Shown here: one piece after another, positions 54,226 to 64,000 of the stretch | How the letters are laid out: each line of letters begins with the position of its first letter | Position numbering within the stretch: position 1 is the stretch's first letter | From: Lutjanus erythropterus | Taxonomy: Eukaryota; Chordata; Actinopteri; Lutjaniformes; Lutjanidae | Length of the DNA: 64,000 nt | Assembly (NCBI GenBank): GCA_020091685.1 | Contig: CM034607.1 | Span: 25,789,753 to 25,853,752, forward strand | Direction: 5' to 3' | Notes under the pieces: generated by a model | The model's database searches: none | The model's input: the letters and a program-made list of their open reading frames with translations, nothing else | What the model was told of the DNA's origin: nothing | Program-made: the position numbers and the translations under genes

Positions 54226-57200
54226 TATTAAATGAGCAGAAATGCCTGAGTTCTGTCGGTGTTATTACGGATCATTTCAGCACATTCCGGTGTGGAAACA
54301 GAAGAAACAGTCAGAAACAGTCAGTGACAGTCAGTAATATTGTGAGTGAAAAACGAGCCGCTCCACCTTTGATCTCCTTCAGGTGTCTGTGATGTTTGGG
54401 TTACATAAGAGCCCCTGCAGATCTGACCCCAGGTTTAACAGAGGGCAGAGCAGCCGTACATCTCCCACAAGTGGAGATCACAGGGTTGTGTTGCCTGAAG
54501 CAGGGACCCTCTCTGCTGCTGGACGGACAGAAGCAGGAGGAGGCTGGAGGAGAAGCCTGACAACAGCTCCTCTGTGCAGGCCGGGCAGAGGAGGTGGCCC
54601 CTCGCCGCTGCCTGTGAAACACTGTCCCTCAAACTCTCGCAAACCGGCTGAGGCAGATTTATGGGACCACCGCCACCCTTTACTCCACAGCCTGGGCTCA
54701 GACAGGCGGAGGCCCCCCACCCGTCCTCTCTTTGTGCTCCGTGACCTTGTGAAGGCTTGTGGTCGGGCAGCAGCAGGGAGGAATGTACAAAACACACAAG
54801 ACACAAGAGTGAGAAAATATAAGTCTGACACACAGTCAGGGTCAGGATGTTTTTTTCTGATATTTGTACCCAAAACTCTGAGAAGTTGTAATTTAAAGTG
54901 TCATTTTCTATGGAGGACCAAAACTGCCAAAATAAAATATAAATCAATTAATTAATATGCCATTAAATACAACAAAAATAATATTAAAAAAAAATGTAAA
55001 CATTAATTAATTTGTAGAATGTGACATAAATTTTATTTGTCTGCATTTACTTGCTTTCCCGTTTAATTTTCTATTTTATTTATTAAGTTATTTATTATTT
55101 CCCCAAACATATTTTCTTATGTATTTTCTTTTCACATTTCTTTATGCAAATATGGGGACTATCATTAAAAGGGGTTTAAAGGGAAAATAATACACAAATA
55201 AATACAAAAAAATACAATTTAAAATTGTAAAACAAATGGAAAACTGAGTGGGAAAGTAAACAGTGAATAAATACAGAAGCAGAAGCAGAAACATCAATTC
55301 ATGTTTATACATTAATTAATGCTGACATTTATTTTTGATATTATTTTATAGCATATTAATTTATTTTTAATGATTTTTTGTTTTATTTGCTTTCAGATTT
55401 CTGCCTCCATCCTAAAACAACAGATGTGAATTAAATCTCAGCTGTGGTTCTCAAAGCATTGAAAAGAGATTCAGCAGCAACATCAGCAGCGCCTGATACT
55501 GGAGCAGAACATACCCTGCAGATGATGTGGACAGAAAGCTGCTTTTAACATGTAATTAATTATGTGAAAGGGTCGCAGTTTGGTTAGATTTAGGCCCTAA
55601 AATTACCTGGTTAGGTTCAGGATAAGAATAATTGCATTACGTTGCTTACATCACGTGATGTCACTGAAGCGACTTGCAAAATAGAAGTTACGTGACAAAA
55701 GTCATGTGACGCACATAATGTTATGTACCTCAAGCTTTAAATAGTGTTTTGCACTCACATGGGACAGGATCCCTGGTCTCCTGGGTGAAAGCCCTGTGTC
55801 TCTTTGATCTATTGAACGGGTGCCGTCTGCGCCTGTATGATTTGCCAAGTGGTGGTGACAAATCATCAACATCTGACCAGTTGGGAATGAAACCAGACTC
55901 TGAATTCTGGAATGAGATTGAAATTTCCTTTCTAGCCTTCCACCAGACCAGAACATCAATAATGGACGATTCTGCAGAACTATTATGTTCAATGACTTTT
56001 GGGGAAGTTATAGTTCTGGCAAATTAACTACGATTGCAGTTTGGTCAAAGTTAGGCAGGTCCCCTTTTTATTAACCCTGGAACCTGGTTACATGGACATT
56101 ACATAAGACATGCATGAAAGTCAGAGGTACCACCCTGACGTCCACACCTTAATGTCACACTCCTGGGTGCAGACACTGGGGGATTTATCCTGCTCAGTGG
56201 TCTGAGTAATTGCATTAGTGGGATTTGGGGGAAATGAATGGTTTGTAAATAAAAATATAAACCTGACAGCTTTGCTTGCTACTGGACTTCATTTCCCACA
56301 TTCCATCTCTGTAGCACCTCTATAGCACATGAGCTTGTGTTTACCTCCTCAACAGAATTAAAATAGCTTCTTTAGCTAGCTTACTAGCTAACGTTATGTT
56401 GACCATACCCATAAGACTTCGAGACAAGGATGTATAGCTGTTATATTAAATTTCTGTCCCCAGCAGAAAATACTCCTGAAGAAATTCTATTAGCACTGCA
56501 TGTTAGCAATGGACATAAATTATGGTGAATGGTTTAGCAACAAACTAAATCTAATTTATCTACATTGTGTTTGAATAAATACAGAAATCTCAAAAACCTG
56601 GGCTCATACATAAAACTGTCTGCATGGATAGATTCCACAAAATGTCAGTGATAAAGTTGTTTTTGTCACGAATAGAAAGAGAAACAATTGAAAAATATTT
56701 ATAATCCCAGATGACGATATCCCAAACCCTGGACATGTACAAGCAAAACTAAACACCACTAGAGGTGAGTGAAATGATAATGTACCTGAGAGAGAAAAGA
56801 AAAGACAACATGTGGTTTGAAGTTACGCAACTGGGACCAGTCTGATCCTTCCTCCTTCACACTGTTTACCTTTCCTCTTCTCGTAAATCCTGAGTATTTC
56901 TGATGAAACACTCTGCTTCTTTGAAACTGCTGAGTTACATCAAGTATTTATTTTTCTTGTTCTTCAGAAGACGACGTGATCTCAAGGTGCAGCCACGATT
57001 GCATGAAAAAACTAATCTCGAACACAATATTTTCACAATGAACTCGATTCAGTCTGGGACTGAGCATGAGTCAGTGCCTTGGAAACAGGAGTTTCTCCAA
57101 ATTACAGGTATATTCAGTCTAATTGGGTCCAGATCGTCTCCTGGAGGTCTGAGGTTTGCATGTCATCATCACCCGAGTGGACTCACAGCAATCAGCAGCA

Positions 57201-59340
57201 ATCACTTGGTGGTGAATTATCACGGCAGGGAAAAAAACAAGAACACATTTTTAGGTGAACTGTGACAAACAGCTAATCAATGACTTGTTCATCAGTGCTG
57301 CTGGTGTTGGTATTCTCTTTCGTTTCGGTTCTCTTTGGGTCGACCGTATATTGGATTGGGTCTAACCACAAATGGACCCAAATGATTTGGATGCTAGCAG
57401 ATACCGAGTAACGATATGAGTAGTTGTACTAACGCCATTGCGGTTTTTCTTTAAGTTATTTTAAAAAATGTGTTTTGTTTTTAATGTCATGTTGGATGTA
57501 AGTATTTCGGGTTTTGCCCTGATGTCTGTTGTTTTTGATGTTGCAAATGGAGCTACTGTGACACAAGACAAATTTCAGACTTGTTCTGACAGTAAAAAAT
57601 AACAGTCCAATCCAATTTTAGCTGCTCTCTGAGTTTCTTATAATTAAATTTTGTGTTTAATCGAGAGGGAAACATCCCTAATGAGTACGAGTGCATGAGC
57701 ACAGTACTGGTATCGGTATTTGCACATCCCTAAAATAAATGATTTGATTTTCACCGCTAGAGTTGAACCAACATAACGATCCCAAACTGGCATCAGTCTT
57801 TTCAAGTTGTCACATTTCCGAGTCAAAAAAGCTGCTCTCACAAACACGATGCTGTGCTGTGCTTAATGTCCACAGTCTCACTGCTCAAACATTACAGTAG
57901 ATTGATTCCCTTCCGCATCATTAGCTGAATCGACCACAGATCAGAGAAAACAGTCGCAGCACTATAGCTCTGTAGCCTTTAGCAACCGCTCCAAGGCTCC
58001 AGCTTGACCAACCTCACTAAACATGAAGGGTTTCATTTACGTCTGATTGTCACAGTTGTATTTCAATGACCTGAATAGCTCCTTGTATGCAGCTAAAGGC
58101 TTTGCTTTATTTGGCCTTCAACTTGGCAGCGATATAAGTGATCCACGGTCGCTGAAAAACAAGGCCATAAAAGTCTGTATTAGACTTAGATTGTGCAGCA
58201 CACGTAAACGCTCGCTGTGAACGTGAATTACTCTTAACTGGATGCCAAGGCCATCTTTTAAAATCCAGAGTTCAATGTTCACTCTGTTTTTTATCCCCCT
58301 CACTTGTTCATTCATTGTACATTGCCCGGGCACACCTTCCCCTGTGAGTAATTTGCCTCTGGATTGGTCTTGTATTCTGCTGCAGAGCCAACTGTTCATC
58401 ATTCTGTCACCAGCTACTGCAGGATAATGCTTCAGTGTCAAGAGCAGTTTTTAAAATTCAGACGACATACAGATCCCTGCATACAGCAGAGCTTTACTGG
58501 TGGAAACAAGAGAGGTGAAAAATACTTATTTTACACTTTAAACGGCGAGGACATGGAGGTCACACTTATGAGATTGACAAAGTGTTCACTCAGGTCCTGC
58601 TCCCAATCATCCACTCCACTGACCAGTACTGTAAGTCAGTATATATGTCACTCAGTCCACAGCAGGAGCAGACTTTCCAGCTCGAAATCAGTGAGAGGAA
58701 GGGAGAAATCTTCAGTCAGACATCTGGGGGGGATTGGGATATATAGTAGTGATCGATGTAGCACTGAGTGAAGGCAATATCAGGAGGAAAGAGCATGAGG
58801 AGCTAGAGAGATACCAAGGGGAAGGTGAAACATCCAGTGGTCCCAGTGGTAATCAAAGCACGAGGGGCCGTGACCCCCAAACTGCGAGATTGGCTCCAGC
58901 AGATTTCAGAGATGACGTCTCTGTCCATGAGAGTACAGTCATGGATACTGGGAAAAACCCTCACACTCCCACGCATCTGGTCAAACAGAGCTTGAGGAAG
59001 ACACACCACCCAAAAAAAGGGGTTAAAAAAAAGGTATGGGGACGGCTCTCCCCTGTCCCCCAATGGGAATTATTCACTTTGCATCTCTAAACCTAATTTA
59101 CGGCTAAAACAAACCATTTCTCCCGCTCACATGACCGTCATCTCACTGATATCCCAGTGTAGGGCAATGATTCCCAACTGGGGGTACCTCTGCAGCTGCC
59201 AGGGCGTACAAGATTATGGAGTAGTTTTATCTCAAGTGATTCAAAAGGACAGAAATAGCAATTTGGTTTGACACAAATATTCACCTACTGAGTCAGCTGT
59301 AATGCTGCTGTGGCAATCAAGAGTGCGTAAACAGTAGTTA
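54226..59340. other. upstream flank, no confident gene
   Basis: Open frames at 54383-54955 and 58364-59090 match no family I recognise and overlap frames on the other strand, so they are not annotated as genes. Around 56968-57107 there is an isolated exon-like interval (see findings). Between 54950 and 55400 the DNA is very AT-rich. Confidence 0.6.
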
Positions 59341-60290
59341 GTGAGCAAGAGAAGTTCAAACTGTTGGACAACTGAACAACACTTCAAATAGTTATGAAAT
59401 AGTTAGCTAGATGAATGAATGACTGAAACAGATAGCTGAAAATAACAAATGGTTGAAATTCTGAGGTAAAAGCAATGGATAAACAGCTGAAATAGTTGAA
59501 AAGTATGGATAAATGGTGAATGGTTTAGCAACAAATAATTGACTAAACAGTTGGAATATTTAGCTAAAAGCATCATATACGTGTAAAACAGTTAGCTAAA
59601 AGCAAAATATACATAAATATATTAGCTAAACAGTTGAAATAGTTACCAAAAAGTAATGGACAGGTTGCACAATAGTTTGCTAAAGTTATGGATAAATAGT
59701 GAAATAGTTAACTAAAGTAACAGTTTTTGTTACAGGTGTCACAATAGTTAGCTTAAATAATGGATAAATGTGAAATACTAAAAAAGAGTAAAGCTAAAGT
59801 AATGGACAAATAATAATAATGGATAAATGGTAACATAATTAGCTAAAAGGAAAGCTAAAAGTAGCCTAATAGGTAATGGTGAAATAATGAACCAAAGCAA
59901 GGCTTATGTAAATATTTAGACAAACTAAAGTAATGGATAAACAGTCACAACATAGCTTAAAGTAGCCCAGTGGAGCTAATAGAAATGGATAATCATGAAA
60001 TGTTTGGGTAAAAGCAACAGATAAATGGTGAAATAGCTAGCTTAAGTAATGGATTCATCAAAAATACTTAGCTAAATGTAGCCCAATTGATAAATGGCAC
60101 AATAGTTAGCTCATAGTAATGGTAAAATGTGAACTATAGTCAGTTAAAATCATGGATAAAAACAGTTAGCTAAAAGTAAACACTGTAAACTCTTAGGTAA
60201 ATATAGATGCTAAAATAGTTAGCAAGAAGCAATGGGAAAATGGTGAAATAGCTACATTACATTATCTGTAATGATTAAACGGTTGAAATA
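59340..60290. repeat. degenerate minisatellite with AGCTAAAAGTAATGGATAAA unit
   Basis: Nearly 1 kb of variable repeats of roughly TAGTTAGCTAAAAGTAATGG then ATAAATGGTGAAA, period about 35-45 nt with much drift. TGGTTTAGCAACAAA-type words also occur at 56530, so the family is dispersed. Confidence 0.85.
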
Positions 60291-62120
60291 TCCATCTTGT
60301 GCCCCTTGAGAGGTGGTATTAAAGTTGACCAAACCACCCTAAATACTGAAATGTAATTTCTATGCAAACAATATTGTAACAATAGCATGTTATATGATTA
60401 ACAGTGTTAAACAACATCCAGTTCAAATGAACACACTTTGAATACGATGGCTGGCGTTGATGAAGGTGAGTTGACGTGTAAGGGGCTGCGAGGGTTCGTC
60501 AGAAACGGTCTGAAGCCTCGGGTCTAGGATTTAGAGTCTGGCTGTGATTTGAGGGTGATGATGTCTGATAACGTGTTGACACTCACATTTCTGCTGCGAG
60601 ATGCTTCCCCGCCTGGTTGGAGGCATGATAAGACCTCCAGTTGGCAAGGTGATAGACTGAGCGTATTGACCCCCTCTGCTCTCTGTCTGATTGGAGTGTG
60701 TGTGTGTGTGTGTGTGTTGGTGTGTGTGGGGCCCTGTGAGCATGTGTATTTACAGTATGTGGTGTGTTGCAGGGCTGTGTGAGCACATGCAGCTTTAATC
60801 AGGCCACTAATCCCCGGGTGCTTTAAAGCTGCTGCATTGTGGGAGTGAAATGAGACACCTTAAAGCTGAGCTTGAGACGATGACGGTGTTTTTGTGTGTA
60901 AGTCTTTTGTGTGTCATTTCAAAAAGAGGCTGCACCTAACCATTATTGTCATCAGTTATTTTTCTGATTAATCGCCTAAATATTTATTCTGTTGTTACAA
61001 TCCCAAATTCATGCCAAAGAAAGTGGAGTTACACAAAATCAGATTAAGTAAAAAGCTGCAACACACTGAGATATTATCACCTTATAAAGTTAAACTTATT
61101 ATCCAATCATTGCACAGACACAGAACAACACATTTAACTTGGAGTCGTGGTTTTGGACAATTTTCACTCTGCTTTTAAGCTCTGGTTTGGTCTGCTGTAA
61201 ACAACGCTGATGAGAACAATTTAATTCACATTAAAATGACTCATTGTTAATATAAAATATTGATTAGAGGAGCTTTAAAGTGAACTTGGGTCAAAATAAT
61301 AAACTAATCAACCCAAACCAATGAAAGTAAAACTAAAATAACCAAAGATTAGAGTTACAATAATAAAAAACAGCAGAAATGAGATGAGCTCATCAGAAAA
61401 AATGCTCTGTTTTTCATGCTTCTTTTCACAGTAGTTAATGGCAGATAATTTTTCTTTTATTCTATTAGTTTTTATTTCAAAATGCCTTGTTTTCAAAGTC
61501 TTGTTATTTCCCAGCGCCTTTTCCCCAAAGGCTGTTTAATGTTATAATGCTGCTTTTCATTGTCTGTCAATCAAGGCCAACAGGGGAGAGCTTTGGTCTG
61601 AATAAACTGAATATTTTGTCTGTATTTATGCATCTTCCATTCTTGAGAAATGGGACAAATCATGTGTGCATTTATGAATTTATTCATTATGGAATATATA
61701 TGTAACTTATGAAATGGTTTGCTTTAATTTTTTTAATTTCTAAACTTGCCCTATGACAGAAAACACCCTTGTCCAAGATAAAAATTCACAACTTCAGACT
61801 ATTTAAAAATGTGTTATAGCCTTTATAATCTAAAACTATCAATACCTACTGACAACAAAATGTGCCATTATAATCATCTTTGTTTTAAAGTTTATTTCAT
61901 ATTAAAATGTTGGCCCTTTAAAGTTGTGTCTCAGATTTCCGTCAGATTTTTACAAAAAACATGATTTAATCAGGCATAAAAAGGGTTAGCTATACCCTGA
62001 GGACCCCTGTGTTACTTCCTGGTTTTAAAAAGTGTCACGTAAGTTATGTCATCATATGAGTGATGTCACCTCCATTACATGACATACATAACATAGTTAT
62101 TTTAACTAATACCATGAGCT
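60290..62120. other. upstream flank, no gene seen
   Basis: Contains a GT microsatellite at 60695-60728 and a CACCTAACCATTATTGTCATC dispersed-repeat fragment near 60930-61000. Otherwise AT-rich, without exon-like signals. Confidence 0.6.
60695..60728. repeat. GT microsatellite
   Basis: About 13 TG/GT units, then a TTGG interruption and more GT. Confidence 0.9.
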
Positions 62121-62410
62121 TTTCCTAAACTTAGCCTAACAGTTCATGTGCCCAAATTTAACCAAATAGTTTATGTGCCAACTAGTAGTTTATGTGCCTA
62201 AATCTAACCTCGTAGTTTAAAACTAAACTACCTAAACTTAATCTAGTAGTTTATGTGCCTAAACTTAACCTAAACTAGTAGTTTAAATCTAGTAGTTTAT
62301 GTGCCTAAAACTAACCCAGTAGTTTATGTGCCTAAACTTAACCTAGCAGTTGATGTGTGAAAACTTAGTTTAGTAGTTTATGTGCCTGAATCTAACCTTG
62401 TAGTTTAAAT
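62120..62410. repeat. minisatellite with TAGTTTATGTGCCTAAA unit
   Basis: About ten imperfect copies of TAGTTTATGTGCCTAAACTT then AACC(TA), period about 24-35 nt. Confidence 0.88.
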
Positions 62411-62952
62411 CCTTGTAAATCCTGCACACTGAACCTTTAAAGTGACGTTTTAGATGATTAGACTTTTCATTTCTTTTTCTTTTCAGAAAGAATTAACCTG
62501 CCATGACACATTATATCAGCAGGTTCTGACATTGTTGTGTTTATAATCTCATGTGCAGACAAGCCAGTCTAATCTGATCATATTCACGGTTTTCTTCTCC
62601 TCTATCTCCAAAATCATATGCCTTTATTTCCCCTCTATTCAGATGTGTGCCAGAGATTTATCTGCCCGTGTGATGGATCCAGCACATTTGGACGGCTACT
62701 TTTCTGGAGAGAGCTGTCCGGAGCTTTGAAACAAAGCATGGAGAGAAAAACATTGTGGTTTTGGCTTTGCTCTGCTGGTTATTTATGGAGAGGATCCATC
62801 CATCCTTTTGTGCTCTGCGGGCAGGGGCGATGCGGGTGGGAATTCTGGGAAATGAAGGATCTAAACGAGGCAACAACACCCCCCTCCAAACATGTTGGTG
62901 AACGGTGAGGACCGCCAGTGCCTCCAGCTTTGGAAATACGGTGCTCCAGAGT

Positions 62953-62953
<1 letters not shown>

Positions 62954-62998
<45 letters not shown>
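62954..62998. repeat. CA microsatellite (about 22 units)
   Basis: An uninterrupted CA tract, the longest pure dinucleotide run in the window and likely to vary in length between individuals. Confidence 0.95.
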
Positions 62999-63001
<3 letters not shown>

Positions 63002-63237
63002 CCACACGTTTAAATATGCACACAGAAAGCAAACACAAATTTAAGAGGGATTCCTGACCTTTTGCCTCCACCTCAGGTCCTATTACTCACCTTTTTGTTG
63101 TGGGACAAACGGCTCTCTGCCAAGTGACCTACTTTTAGCTTCTTCTGGCTGCTCTGCACACATTAACCTCTTCTACTTCCTGCTTTATTTAGCCAGAAGT
63201 TCTCATGTTCACTGTGGATTCATACCTGCATGCAGGG

Positions 63238-63375
63238 CTAGGGGGATTAGTTTAAAAATGTAATCCAATACAGTTACTGATTACGTGATAAAAAACAAAA
63301 CAAAATGTACTCAGTAACCTTGTCCAAGTATCACAACATTAAAGTAATGTAAACTGATTACTTCAATACTAAATA
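63238..63375. repeat. dispersed repeat, GTAATCCAATACAGTTAC type
   Basis: GTAATCCAATACAGTTACTG, then GATTACGTGATAAA and AGTAATGTAAACTGATTACTTC, a short fish DNA-element end of the same general type as 586-750. Confidence 0.55.
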
Positions 63376-63404
63376 TGGTTAAATTGTTTAACCTAAGGTG
63401 GTTG

Positions 63405-63800
63405 TTTCTGTGTAGTAGTAGTTGTTCTGCATAGCTAACTTCAGCAGTTGGTCTATGTAGGTAATGTTAGCGGTTGGTCTGTTTAGCTAAGGTTAGTGGT
63501 TGGTCTGTGTAGCTAATGTTAGCGGTTGTTCTGTGTAGCTAATGTTGGCGGTTGGTCTGTTTAGCTAAGGTTAGTGGTTGGTCTGTGTAGCTAATGTTGG
63601 CAGTTGGTCTGTTTAGCTAACGTTAGCAGTTGGTCTGTGTAGCTAATGTTGGCGGTTGGTCTGTTTAGCTAAGGTTAGTGGTTGGTCTGTGTAGCTAATG
63701 TTAGCGGTTGTTCTGTGTAGCTAACGTTAGCAGTTGGTCTGTGTAGCTAATTGAGACGATTGGTCTGTGTAGCTAACATTAGCAGTTAGTCTGGCCTGTA
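63405..63800. repeat. minisatellite, same unit as 3470-4215
   Basis: About 14 copies of TGTGTAGCTAATGTTAGCGG then TTGGTC. The right flank (CCTGTAAATGTTTC, AAATTAGAT, and further on GAAATAATGTTGAAATTTCC) also matches the flank of the other array. Confidence 0.92.
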
Positions 63801-64000
63801 AATGTTTCTTTAAATTAGATAAAGACGGATCTGTCACTGTACTGTGATGTTGCTCTTCTTTTCTGATTTAAAAGATGAAATAATGTTGAAATTTCCACAC
63901 AGTGAAGCATTTTTTACTCGTGGTCATGATAATTAATGGAATGATTAGCTAGTTACACTGTTGCGGGACTTGTGAAGTGTGGTCATGTGAGCACATTGTG

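Noticed and set aside
54383..54955. 190-codon frame on plus, with frames of 170 and 131 codons on minus over the same bases
   Set aside because: Three overlapping frames in a GC-richer stretch indicate composition, not coding. None resembles a known protein.
58364..59090. Overlapping 135- and 118-codon frames on plus
   Set aside because: They change frame midway and show no family motif. Not supported as a gene.

Overview
The window is vertebrate nuclear DNA, most probably from a ray-finned (teleost) fish. Intron-split coding exons with GT-AG junctions sit among abundant short dispersed repeats, foldback elements, minisatellites and CA or TCTG microsatellites of the kind common in teleost genomes. 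There are no bacterial-style operons, no viral genes and no long transposase frame. The species cannot be named from what is visible.

One protein-coding gene is recognised: a nearly full-length, apparently intact NEDD9 (HEF1/Cas-L) orthologue on the minus strand, with coding sequence from 48391 down to 6887. Seven coding exons join without a phase break into an 821-residue scaffold protein: a four-residue first exon (MKYK), the SH3 domain plus first YxxP motifs, three more exons of substrate domain, the serine-rich helical bundle in the largest exon, a 30-residue linker exon, and the C-terminal FAT-like domain. All junctions are phase 0. A probable second first exon, encoding MWTR, lies inside intron 1 at 35272-35283. 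It would splice in frame to the SH3 exon and give a second promoter and N terminus.

Layout. 1-6434: region downstream of the gene, made of dispersed repeats, a minisatellite and foldback elements. 6435-7426: 3' UTR and last exon. 7427-13503: exons 6 to 3 with short introns. 13504-26810: 13.3 kb intron 2. 26811-27224: SH3 exon. 27225-48379: 21 kb intron 1, holding the alternative first exon and several low-repeat islands that may be regulatory. 48380-48760: first exon, 5' UTR and a compact promoter with CCAAT, GC-box and CRE-like motifs. 48780-64000: upstream flank without a recognised gene, carrying several large tandem-repeat blocks.

The most useful observations are the alternative MWTR exon, two closely spaced Pumilio-type sites in the 3' UTR, a tetranucleotide repeat three bases from a splice donor, altered but mostly retained caspase-type sites, several local tandem duplications, and a foldback element family with three copies in or beside this one gene. 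I found no sign of an undescribed multi-gene system. The novelty here lies in gene regulation and repeat biology.
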